Source of the DNA: Alphaproteobacteria bacterium
Lineage (GTDB): Bacteria > Pseudomonadota > Alphaproteobacteria > ATCC43930 > CGMCC-115725
Length of the DNA: 13,473 nt
Reading direction: 5' to 3'
Assembly (NCBI GenBank): GCA_019237175.1
Contig: JAFAHP010000295.1
Location: forward strand, 1 to 13,473
Part shown: positions 7,526-13,473 of the stretch, piece by piece
Layout: the number at the start of each line of letters is the position of its first letter
Position numbering within the stretch: the stretch's first letter is position 1
Notes under the pieces: generated by a model
What the model was told of the DNA's origin: nothing
Database searches by the model: none
What the model saw: only the letters and a program-made list of their open reading frames with translations
Made by a program: the position numbers and the translations under genes

Positions 7526-7541
7526 CGTCCGATGCCCGCGG

Positions 7542-8438
7542 TCAGCCGGCAGACATCAGCGGCCAATACCAAGAGAAAAAGCTGCGATCGAGCGCGACCA
7601 AGCCGGCACCTGCTTCCGCGTCGGCAACTTTCCTCAAGCCATTGGCAAGCTGGTCGGAGCCGTCATTGTGCGAAGTGTCGTTCGCTGCCATGTAGATCAG
7701 TTGGATGTCGGTCCGAGCGGCCGACTTTGGGATCACGCGCAGCAAAGTTGCTCGGCCAGGTTGCGCGAACATCATGCTGAGCGGCCCGAAGACAACCACA
7801 TCGTCTTCATCGGGATCGTCGCAGAACAGATGTGGCGATGAGCGGATGAATTGCAGCGCCAGCTTCCAGTTCCAATCGACACTGCATCGCGGCCGGCTTG
7901 TTACTTTTCCGTTCTTGAGCCAGGAGGGGACGACGCCAGCCGTGATCGGGGGATCACTGGTCTCTGCAGAAGGCGCGTTTGACGGATCGACAAAAATCAA
8001 CCCGTCACGAATTGCGACCGGATGACTTGCAAGCCGCAGCCGCGCCGGGTCTATCCGGCTCGACAGGTCCGGTTCCATAAGCCGGCCGTCAGCCGCGAAT
8101 TCCCAACCATGATAAGGACAGATCAGTCGCTCGGCGGGACCCTCTTCCGCCTCACAAACCGGATATCCGGCGTGAATGCAGACATTTCGCAGGGCGCGCA
8201 GCCCCCCCTCGCCGTCGCGGACCAGCAGAATGGAACGCGTAGCTGCTTCGACCCTCACATAACGCCCCGGAGCCTCCAGACGCGAATGGTGATCGACGGC
8301 GACCCACGGCCGCAGAAACAGACGCTGGCGCTCGGCAGCAAACACATCGGCGCCGCTCAGCAATTCCGGCGCGGCGACGATCGTTTCATCTCGGTCGAGT
8401 TGGCCACCAATGGTAGCAATACTTTGGGGAAGGTCCAT
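7542..8438 (-). CDS. Rieske [2Fe-2S] protein, short ring-hydroxylating oxygenase-like
   Basis: A 298-residue protein related to the alpha subunits of Rieske non-heme iron oxygenases. The N-terminal Rieske domain is intact: CIH at 87-89 and CPYH at 107-110 with the normal 17-residue gap, inside the NVCIHAG and CPYHGW contexts. The catalytic half is odd. NWKLALQF (190-197) aligns with the usual NWKL...EN landmark, but the D-x2-H-x4-H iron ligands that should follow are absent; RSSPHLF comes next and the text jumps to strands resembling the later central sheet (FGPLSMMFAQ, ATLLRVIP). Family members are usually about 350-450 residues, so roughly 60-100 residues seem missing, mostly from the active site. 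The frame is open and uninterrupted. It could be an electron-transfer or non-catalytic relative, or a gene in early decay. ATG at 8438 has GAGG about 13 bases upstream. It is the first gene of a pair with the SMP-30-like hydrolase. Confidence 0.82.
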   Translation of the reverse strand: MDLPQSIATIGGQLDRDETIVAAPELLSGADVFAAERQRLFLRPWVAVDHHSRLEAPGRYVRVEAATRSILLVRDGEGGLRALRNVCIHAGYPVCEAEEGPAERLICPYHGWEFAADGRLMEPDLSSRIDPARLRLASHPVAIRDGLIFVDPSNAPSAETSDPPITAGVVPSWLKNGKVTSRPRCSVDWNWKLALQFIRSSPHLFCDDPDEDDVVVFGPLSMMFAQPGRATLLRVIPKSAARTDIQLIYMAANDTSHNDGSDQLANGLRKVADAEAGAGLVALDRSFFSWYWPLMSAG

Positions 8439-8522
8439 TTTTGATTATTTGCCTCGGTATCGGTTCGATTGCGGCGCAACACTGGACCGGATGCCGCGTC
8501 GAGGTCAAAGTGTTTGTGCCTC

Positions 8523-8553
8523 AACCCTCCCGCGCTTGCGCAGGAGGGTTAGG
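8523..8553 (+). repeat. 31-base palindromic intergenic repeat, copy 2
   Basis: AACCCTCC (8523-8530) pairs perfectly with GGAGGGTT (8543-8550), and GCGC/GCGC (8532-8535 and 8538-8541) extends the fold inward, with one mismatch between. It matches 797-827 at 27 of 31 bases in the same orientation; differences at both sides of the stem preserve pairing here. It lies in the 178-base gap between the lapA 3' end and the Rieske start. Confidence 0.72.
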
Positions 8554-8616
8554 AAGGGGGGAAGGCCGAATGAGCGCGAACCGCTGAGCCACCCGCGGTT
8601 GCTGGTGGATAGCCTC

Positions 8617-8943
8617 TCACCGCGCCGGAAGCGCGGTGTCGCGTGACGCCGGTGATCCGCGCGCCAGCTGCCCTTGAGTCGCAGCGAGTTCGCGCGAAAG
8701 AGCAGCATTTTGCCGTCGGCATTCGCGTAATTCGCGCCGCCGACGGCTGCCGCCGATCCAGACCGCGAGGGCGCCGATCAATACGCCGAACAGCAAAGAG
8801 ACCACAACGACAAGATACAGCGGCGCTTCGGCAAGGTATGGCAGCGGCCATAGCCCAAGCGTGACCGTGGCGCGATTGGAAGCGGCGAAGAGGCTGACGA
8901 CCGCGGCGATGACGATCACACCTCCCCAATAAACCACTCGCAT
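8617..8943 (-). CDS. LapA-domain (DUF1049) inner-membrane protein
   Basis: A 108-residue member of the lipopolysaccharide assembly protein A domain family (LapA/DUF1049), small inner-membrane proteins linked in gammaproteobacteria to control of LPS assembly. Two membrane segments are plain (about 7-22 and 41-64), with SNRATVTLGLWP between them, then a basic stretch GGSRRRRELRE and a probable short coiled coil (about 68-95). I chose ATG 8943, which has GGGGG five bases upstream; GTG at 8949 adds two residues but sits directly against that site. It follows ihfB by 30 bases on the same strand, the usual alphaproteobacterial order. In many relatives pyrF and trp genes come next; here the next gene is a Rieske protein. 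Function in this organism is inferred from the family only. Confidence 0.85.
   Translation of the reverse strand: MRVVYWGGVIVIAAVVSLFAASNRATVTLGLWPLPYLAEAPLYLVVVVSLLFGVLIGALAVWIGGSRRRRELRECRRQNAALSRELAATQGQLARGSPASRDTALPAR
8618..8638 (-). terminator. Hairpin spanning the lapA stop codon
   Basis: CACCGCGC (8618-8625) and GCGCGGTG (8631-8638) are a perfect 8-bp inverted repeat with a 5-base loop. On the minus strand the stem covers the last codons and most of the stop codon of lapA. It has no following T-run, so any termination role would be Rho-dependent or weak. The stem is seen; termination is inferred. Confidence 0.35.
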
Positions 8944-8973
8944 GCGCACCCCCGGTTCGTGACCCGCGCCCGC

Positions 8974-9261
8974 TCAGTGGGCAGGCTGGTTCAGGCGATC
9001 GCGAAGTTGCTTTCCCGTCTTGAAAAAGGGAATGTGTTTTTCGGCAACGCGCACACTGTCGCCGGTTCTGGGATTGCGTCCGAGGCGGGCGTCGCGACGC
9101 TTGACCGAGAAGGCGCCAAATCCCCGCAGCTCGACGCGGTCGCCGCGCGCCAAAGCCGCGGCAATCTCATCGAAGATTGCGGTGACAATGACCTCGACGT
9201 CGCGCTGGAATAGATGCGGGTTGGCCTCGGCCAGCTTTTGCACGAGCTCCGATTTCGTCAT
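8974..9261 (-). CDS. ihfB: Integration host factor subunit beta
   Basis: A 95-residue DNA-bending protein of the HU/IHF family that pairs with IhfA and acts on the nucleoid in recombination, replication and transcription. It starts MTKSELVQKLAE, has the conserved RGFGAFSVKRRDAR region (46-59) and the beta-arm motif GRNPRTG (61-67), whose Pro64 is the DNA-intercalating residue. The gene position after rpsA is typical for the beta subunit. The frame extends upstream to 9309, but the 16 extra residues have no match to the family and the ATG at 9261 gives the normal N-terminus; GGGAGCGAG lies upstream of it at moderate distance. It lies 164 bases after the rpsA stop and probably shares a transcript with lapA. 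Confidence 0.95.
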   Translation of the reverse strand: MTKSELVQKLAEANPHLFQRDVEVIVTAIFDEIAAALARGDRVELRGFGAFSVKRRDARLGRNPRTGDSVRVAEKHIPFFKTGKQLRDRLNQPAH

Positions 9262-9300
9262 CTCAAACGTCTCGCTCCCTTTGCTTTGAAGGCCAAGCGA

Positions 9301-9316
9301 CGGTGCCAAAGCACCG
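9301..9316. terminator. Short GC-rich hairpin between rpsA and ihfB
   Basis: CGGTGC (9301-9306) and GCACCG (9311-9316) form a perfect 6-bp stem with a CAAA loop. It lies about 40 bases before the ihfB start in the transcribed gap. There is no T-run on the minus strand. It may be a terminator remnant or an mRNA structure; the role is unknown. Confidence 0.3.
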
Positions 9317-9320
9317 ACGG

Positions 9321-9357
9321 CGGGTCAAGGCAGAGCCGATTGGCAGCCATTGACCCG
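9321..9357. promoter_or_regulatory. Interrupted palindrome CGGGTCAA-N21-TTGACCCG between rpsA and ihfB
   Basis: CGGGTCAA (9321-9328) and TTGACCCG (9350-9357) are perfect reverse complements; GGC (9329-9331) and GCC (9346-9348) extend the stem past a single bulged A at 9349, leaving a 14-base loop. It could be an RNA hairpin at the 3' end of the rpsA message or a regulator site before ihfB. Only the symmetry is observed. Confidence 0.4.
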
Positions 9358-9425
9358 GCTTGGCCACATCCTCCCCATTAGCCGCACCCGGCCGGGATCC
9401 GTTACGGAAAGGCCGGAGGGAGTGG

Positions 9426-11168
9426 TCAATTCTTGGCGTCGTTCTCGCCCTGCCGCTCGGCACCTTGCCGGCGCGCGCGATTGATCGCGGCGCCGAGAAT
9501 GTCGCCAAGGCTTGCGCCGGAATCGGACGAACCAAATTCCGCCATCGCGCGCTTTTCCTCATCAACCTCTTTGGCCTTGATCGACAATGTAACCTTGCGC
9601 GTGGCACGGTCGATTGTCGTGACCTTGGCGTCGACTTTTTCGCCAATCGCGAACCGGTCGGGTCGCTGCTCGCTGCGGTCGCGCGACAGCTCGGATTTGC
9701 GAATAAAGCCTAGAAGTCCATCGCCCACCGTGACCTCGATCCCGCCCTCGGTGACGCCGGCGACCGTGCCGGTGACAACCTCGCCCTTGCGCAACTTGGA
9801 CAACCCTGCCTCGAACGGATCGGCTTCGAGTTGCTTGATCCCAAGGCTGATGCGCTCTTTTTCAACATCGATGTCGAGCACTTTGGCGCGTACGACCTCA
9901 CCCTTGTGGTAGTTGTCGAGAGCATCCTCGCCAGGCCGGTTCCAATCGATGTCGGACAAATGGACCATGCCGTCGATGTCGCCGGACAAGCCGATAAACA
10001 GGCCAAATTCGGTGATGTTGCGGATTTCGCCTTCAACCGCGCCGCCGACCGGATGTTCGTCGGCAAAGGTCTCCCATGGATTGGCCAGCGTCTGTTTGAG
10101 GCCGAGGCTGATGCGCCGCTTTTGCGGATCGACATCGAGCACCATCACCTCGACCTCCTGGCTGGTCGAGACGATCTTGCCGGGATGCACGTTCTTTTTG
10201 GTCCAGCTCATTTCCGAAACATGGACGAGCCCCTCGACCCCCGGCTCCAATTCTACAAACGCGCCGTAATCGGTGATGTTGGTCACCCGGCCGCGGAATT
10301 TGGCGCCGGCCGGATATTTCAATTCGACACCTTCCCAGGGGTCCGCCTCCAGCTGCTTCATGCCGAGCGAGATGCGCTGGGTCTCGGGATTGAAGCGGAT
10401 AACCTGAACCTTCACGTTTTGGCCGATATTCAGAGCTTCCGATGGGTGGTTGATGCGCCGCCAGGCGATGTCGGTGACATGCAGCAGTCCGTCGACCCCG
10501 CCGAGATCGACAAACGCGCCGTAGTCGGTGATATTCTTGACGACACCGTTGAGGATTTGTCCCTCTTTGAGGCTCGCGACCAGTTCCGAGCGTTGCTCGG
10601 CACGGCTCTCTTCGAGCACCGCGCGCCGCGAAACCACGATGTTGCCGCGCGAGCGATCCATTTTCAGGATCTGAAACGGCTGTTGCGAACCCAAGAGTGG
10701 GCCGATGTCGCGCACCGGGCGAATGTCGACCTGGCTGCCCGGTAGAAACGCGACCGCACCGTTCAGATCAACCGTGAATCCGCCCTTGACCCGGCCAAAA
10801 ATCACACCGGTGACGCGCTCGTTCGCCTGAAAGCTCTTTTCCAGCAAGGTCCAGGCTTCCTCGCGGCGGGCTTTTTCACGCGACAGCTGCGCTTCGCCGT
10901 TTTTGTCTTCCATGCGCTCGAGAAAGACTTCGACCGTATCCCCGACATGGAGAGCGGGTTCGCTGCCCCCCGTGGCGAATTCCTTCAGCGGCACGCGCCC
11001 TTCCGATTTGAGGCCGACATCGATCAGCGCCGCATCGTTCTCGATTGCGACGACCCTTCCCCTGACGACGGTGCCCTCGAGCCCGCTGCCCATGCCCATC
11101 GATTCATCGAGTAGCGCCGCAAAAGTTTCCCTTGCCGGCGCCTCCGCGGTTTGTGTTGCCAGTGCCAT
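9426..11168 (-). CDS. rpsA: 30S ribosomal protein S1
   Basis: A 580-residue ribosomal protein S1, which binds mRNA leaders and the 30S subunit to start translation. Six S1 (OB-fold) repeats can be followed: about 30-97, 115-180, 200-270, 287-357, 374-445 and 460-530. The third to fifth are the most regular, with the repeated pattern ITDYGAFV or ITEFGLFI, then HVSDI-like segments and ISLGMKQL or ISLGLKQT ends. The first two are more divergent, as expected for the ribosome-binding repeats. Length fits alphaproteobacterial S1. The start is ATG 11168 (MALATQTAEAPARE), fixed by a strong GAGGAGAAGGA ribosome site; the upstream continuation of the frame to 11270 is not family-like. It follows cmk by 169 bases, the standard neighbour order, and that gap may hold its own promoter and leader. 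Confidence 0.97.
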   Translation of the reverse strand: MALATQTAEAPARETFAALLDESMGMGSGLEGTVVRGRVVAIENDAALIDVGLKSEGRVPLKEFATGGSEPALHVGDTVEVFLERMEDKNGEAQLSREKARREEAWTLLEKSFQANERVTGVIFGRVKGGFTVDLNGAVAFLPGSQVDIRPVRDIGPLLGSQQPFQILKMDRSRGNIVVSRRAVLEESRAEQRSELVASLKEGQILNGVVKNITDYGAFVDLGGVDGLLHVTDIAWRRINHPSEALNIGQNVKVQVIRFNPETQRISLGMKQLEADPWEGVELKYPAGAKFRGRVTNITDYGAFVELEPGVEGLVHVSEMSWTKKNVHPGKIVSTSQEVEVMVLDVDPQKRRISLGLKQTLANPWETFADEHPVGGAVEGEIRNITEFGLFIGLSGDIDGMVHLSDIDWNRPGEDALDNYHKGEVVRAKVLDIDVEKERISLGIKQLEADPFEAGLSKLRKGEVVTGTVAGVTEGGIEVTVGDGLLGFIRKSELSRDRSEQRPDRFAIGEKVDAKVTTIDRATRKVTLSIKAKEVDEEKRAMAEFGSSDSGASLGDILGAAINRARRQGAERQGENDAKN

Positions 11169-11179
11169 TCCTTCTCCTC
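11169..11179 (-). promoter_or_regulatory. Strong ribosome binding site of rpsA
   Basis: On the minus strand this reads GAGGAGAAGGA directly before ATG 11168; GAGGAG is five bases from the start. It is among the strongest sites in the window, matches the high expression expected of S1, and rules out the upstream start at 11270. Confidence 0.8.
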
Positions 11180-11337
11180 GATCCCTCAGAAATGATAAAG
11201 CCGGCTCCGCCGGGATCGGCTCAGAAGCGCGGCGCCCGCCGGCATACTCGGCTGCGGCGGCAACGACCAATCCTGCCGCTCGCGCCTGCCGGCCGTTTGG
11301 TCACGGATGTTACACAACAATTGACTATCCGTCAGTG

Positions 11338-11991
11338 TCAACCGGCGATCGCTCGGGACACAATATCGGAGGCGCGCTCCAGTACCGCATCGGCATCCAG
11401 CGCTGTCGTGTTGATAACAACCGCATCAGGCGGCACCACCATCGGGGCGGTGCCGCGTCCGGCATCGCGCGTATCGCGATACTCCAACTCCTGCAGGACG
11501 TCGCTGTATATAGCCGCCACCCCGCTCGCCTGCAACTCGGCCAGTCGGCGCAGCGCACGCACTTCGGGATCGGCAGTAACAAACAATTTGACATCGGCCG
11601 CCGGGCACACCACCGAACCGATGTCTCTACCGTCGAGCACCGCACCCCGCGCTGGTACCGGGGGGTGGGCCGCAAAGTTGCGCTGGAAATCGAGCAGAGC
11701 TTGGCGGACCTCGGGGTTGGCGGCGACGACCGAGGCCGCGTGCGCCACCCTTTCGTCACGCAGCAGCGGATCCGATAACAGGCTTTGATCAACCCGGCGA
11801 GCGGCGGCCGTCGCTGCGACGGGATCGGCGGGATCGGCATTGTCCTCGAGGACCAAGAGCGCTGTCGCCCGGTACAATGTACCGGTATCGAGATGGGCGA
11901 GGCCAAAGCGCTCAGCGAGCCGCCGCGCCAGCGTGCCCTTGCCGGACGCCGCCGGGCCGTCGATCGCAACGATAAACGGCCGAGAAGTCAC
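11338..11991 (-). CDS. cmk: Cytidylate kinase
   Basis: A 217-residue cytidylate kinase that phosphorylates CMP and dCMP with ATP in the cytoplasm. The P-loop GPAASGKGT is at 12-20, followed by the CMP-binding DTGTLYR (35-41), the DGRDIGSVV motif (120-128), the VKLFVTA strand (134-140) and a lid-like RDTRDAGRGTAPM segment near 172-184. Length is normal for bacterial Cmk. The start is GTG at 11991 with AGGAAGG a few bases upstream; no ATG fits better because the P-loop is already close to the N-terminus. It lies between aroA (91 bases upstream) and rpsA (169 bases downstream), the conserved order. The gap to aroA carries a palindromic repeat. Confidence 0.96.
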   Translation of the reverse strand: MTSRPFIVAIDGPAASGKGTLARRLAERFGLAHLDTGTLYRATALLVLEDNADPADPVAATAAARRVDQSLLSDPLLRDERVAHAASVVAANPEVRQALLDFQRNFAAHPPVPARGAVLDGRDIGSVVCPAADVKLFVTADPEVRALRRLAELQASGVAAIYSDVLQELEYRDTRDAGRGTAPMVVPPDAVVINTTALDADAVLERASDIVSRAIAG

Positions 11992-12032
11992 CGCCCTTCC
12001 TGCCCGTCACCCTTCCGCTGAGTCGGGTCCCT

Positions 12033-12058
12033 CCCTCTCCCCGCTCGGGGGGAGAGGG
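12033..12058. repeat. Palindromic intergenic repeat between aroA and cmk
   Basis: CCCTCTCCCC (12033-12042) and GGGGAGAGGG (12049-12058) form a perfect 10-bp stem with a six-base loop, and a GGATGAGGGG tail follows at 12062-12071. This is the CCCTCTCCCC-type palindrome seen in gaps of many alphaproteobacterial genomes. It differs from the 797/8523 pair although all share C-rich/G-rich arms. It fills most of the 91-base gap within the likely operon, so it should be transcribed. Confidence 0.65.
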
Positions 12059-12082
12059 CCCGGATGAGGGGCCGAACGGCTC

Positions 12083-13438
12083 TCACCCGACCTTGCGTAT
12101 TGTGGCCCCAAGCCCTTTCATCAGCGGCACGAACTCGGGAAAGCTGGTGGCGATCGGGCCGCCGTCATCGACTTGCACCGGCTGGTTGGCAGCCAGCCCG
12201 AGCACGAGAAACGCCATCGCCATGCGGTGGTCCAGCCGGGTGGCAATCGTCGCCCCGCCCGCGGGGAGGTTGCCGGCGCCGTCGACGATCAGATCGTCCC
12301 CCTCGATCGCGACCCGCACGCCGCATGCCGCGAGCCCTTCAGCCATTCCGGCCAGCCTATCGCTCTCTTTGACACGCAGCTCGGCGAGCCCGCGCATGAC
12401 CGTGCGGCCGCGGGCGCAGGCTGCGGCCACGGCCAGAATTGGATATTCGTCGATCATTCGCGGCGCCCGCTCGGCCGGGATGTCGGCTCCGGTCAAATTG
12501 CCGCCGCGCGCCCGTAAATCGGCCACCGGTTCGCCGCCCTCGTCACGCTCATTCACTAATGCGATGTCGGCGCCCATCTCGCGCAAGCATTCGAGGAGCC
12601 CGGCGCGCAACGGGTTGACGCCGACGCCCTCGATCGTGACCTCCGATCCCGGCACGATCAGCGCCGCGATCAGCGGGAATGCAGCCGAGGAGATATCGCC
12701 GGGCACGATAATCGGCGCCGCTGCCAGCTCCGGTTGCCCGAGGAGTTTGATGCGCTTGCCACCGCCCTCAACCGGCTCAACGGTCACTTTGGCGCCGAAA
12801 TGGCGCATCATGCGCTCGGTATGGTCGCGCGTCGCTTGCGGCTCGATTACCGTCGTCTCGCCGGGCGTGTTGAGCCCGGCGAGCAGCACCGATGATTTGA
12901 CCTGGGCCGAGGGCACCGGCAGGCGGTATTCGATCGGGATCGGACTCGTCGCCCCGATCACCGCGAGCGGCAGCCGGGCTCCGGCGCGGGTCAGAAAACG
13001 CGCGCCAAAGCGGCTTAGCGGCTCGGTGACGCGGCCCATCGGGCGGCGCCGCAGCGAGGGGTCACCGGTGACAAAAGCTGTTAGCGGATGGCTCGCCAGG
13101 ATGCCGAGCAGCAATCGCGCTGAAGTTCCGGAATTTCCCAAATCGAGCAGATCATCGGGCTCCGAAAGTCCACCGAGGCCGACGCCGTCGACGATCCAGC
13201 GGCCATTCTCGCGCGCAGCCTGCGCACCGAGCGCGTTTACCGCCGCGGCGGTGGCGAGCACGTCCTCGCCTTCGAGCAGGCCGGTGATCTCGGTGCGGCC
13301 AACGGCGAGGGCGCCCAGCATCAGCGCGCGGTGCGAAATCGATTTATCGCCGGGAACGCGGGCTGCGCCAAAAAGCGGCGTTGCCGCGCGCGCGGATTCG
13401 AGCGGCATCGGTGAAGGCAGCGAGGCGGAATGAGCCAT
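12083..13438 (-). CDS. aroA: 3-phosphoshikimate 1-carboxyvinyltransferase (EPSP synthase), class II
   Basis: A 451-residue EPSP synthase that joins shikimate-3-phosphate and PEP in the shikimate pathway. Seen are VPGDKSISHR (28-37) with substrate-site Lys32, LDLGNSGTSARL (98-109), SLRRRPMGRV (128-137), SAQVKS (177-182), TRDHTERMM, MIDEYPILAVAAA and ELRVKESDRLA, plus the end ATSFPEFVPLM. The text follows the alphaproteobacterial class II (CP4-like) type rather than the E. coli type. At the position of Ala100 in the CP4 enzyme it has Gly104, as in the common enzyme. I chose ATG 13438, which gives a family-like length; its ribosome site is weak (AGAG about 11 bases upstream), and the frame runs on to a TTG at 13459. 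It is the first visible gene of the aroA-cmk-rpsA-ihfB-lapA series. Confidence 0.96.
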   Translation of the reverse strand: MAHSASLPSPMPLESARAATPLFGAARVPGDKSISHRALMLGALAVGRTEITGLLEGEDVLATAAAVNALGAQAARENGRWIVDGVGLGGLSEPDDLLDLGNSGTSARLLLGILASHPLTAFVTGDPSLRRRPMGRVTEPLSRFGARFLTRAGARLPLAVIGATSPIPIEYRLPVPSAQVKSSVLLAGLNTPGETTVIEPQATRDHTERMMRHFGAKVTVEPVEGGGKRIKLLGQPELAAAPIIVPGDISSAAFPLIAALIVPGSEVTIEGVGVNPLRAGLLECLREMGADIALVNERDEGGEPVADLRARGGNLTGADIPAERAPRMIDEYPILAVAAACARGRTVMRGLAELRVKESDRLAGMAEGLAACGVRVAIEGDDLIVDGAGNLPAGGATIATRLDHRMAMAFLVLGLAANQPVQVDDGGPIATSFPEFVPLMKGLGATIRKVG

Positions 13439-13473
13439 GCGGGTCAATACTCTGCGCAATGATGATCGGCGGT

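Noticed and set aside
9262..9309. N-terminal extension of ihfB
   Set aside because: The 16 added residues do not fit the IHF/HU family, whose N-terminus begins MTKSEL-like at 9261.
9831..10745. Open frame on the plus strand opposite rpsA (304 residues)
   Set aside because: Antisense to the S1 repeats; its internal repetition mirrors the S1 domains, and no family is recognised.
11169..11270. N-terminal extension of rpsA
   Set aside because: The strong ribosome site overlaps this stretch and sets ATG 11168 as the start.
11308..11341. Promoter for rpsA with TTGACA (minus strand, 11336-11341)
   Set aside because: The -35 match is perfect but overlaps the cmk stop codon and no acceptable -10 hexamer lies 15-19 bases downstream. 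A TTGAC-N11-GTCAA symmetry is present, but its arms are only 5 bp.
12093..13433. Long open frame on the plus strand opposite aroA (446 residues)
   Set aside because: It is antisense to a certain aroA, is rich in Ser, Arg and Pro as expected from a GC-rich shadow frame, and resembles no family.
13440..13447. CGGGTCAA upstream of aroA matching an arm of the 9321 palindrome
   Set aside because: A single 8-base match without the second arm is expected by chance at this length and composition.

Overview
The window is about 13.5 kb of high-GC DNA from an alphaproteobacterium. The best evidence is the minus-strand series aroA (class II EPSP synthase), cmk, rpsA, ihfB and a LapA-domain membrane protein, a gene order typical of Alphaproteobacteria (Rhodospirillales or Rhizobiales type). 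Several palindromic intergenic repeats of the kind common in large soil and rhizosphere alphaproteobacterial genomes agree with this. No tRNA, rRNA, CRISPR array, integrase or transposase was seen.

Layout. (1) 1-3020, plus strand: an accessory catabolic-looking group. It holds the 3' part of a tandem VOC (extradiol-dioxygenase-like) protein, a luciferase-like flavin/F420 oxidoreductase, and a flavin-dependent monooxygenase very like HsaA, the 3-HSA hydroxylase of steroid degradation. (2) 3072-3893, minus strand: a CDP-diacylglycerol pyrophosphatase (Cdh) with a signal peptide and a TTG start, convergent with the monooxygenase. (3) 3894-4431: 538 bases without a credible gene, holding a REP-like element, a 9-bp palindrome and a possible promoter. 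(4) 4432-6570, plus: a ComEC/Rec2 DNA-uptake channel without a metallo-beta-lactamase domain. (5) 8438-6608, minus: a short, atypical Rieske [2Fe-2S] protein followed 16 bases later by an SMP-30/gluconolactonase-like hydrolase, probably one operon. (6) 13438-8617, minus: the housekeeping block aroA, cmk, rpsA, ihfB, lapA, joining aromatic amino acid synthesis, CDP/dCDP supply, translation initiation, nucleoid architecture and envelope function.

Most of the window is conventional. The points most worth a second look are three. The Rieske protein keeps its cluster motif and the NWKL landmark but appears to have lost the mononuclear-iron ligands. The VOC domain has its expected metal triad changed to Pro-His-Gln. 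The region between comEC and the monooxygenase carries Cdh beside decayed repeats. A 31-base palindromic repeat occurs twice (27 of 31 identical), and one copy lies where the expected continuation of the lapA operon is interrupted. I found no convincing wholly new multi-gene system.
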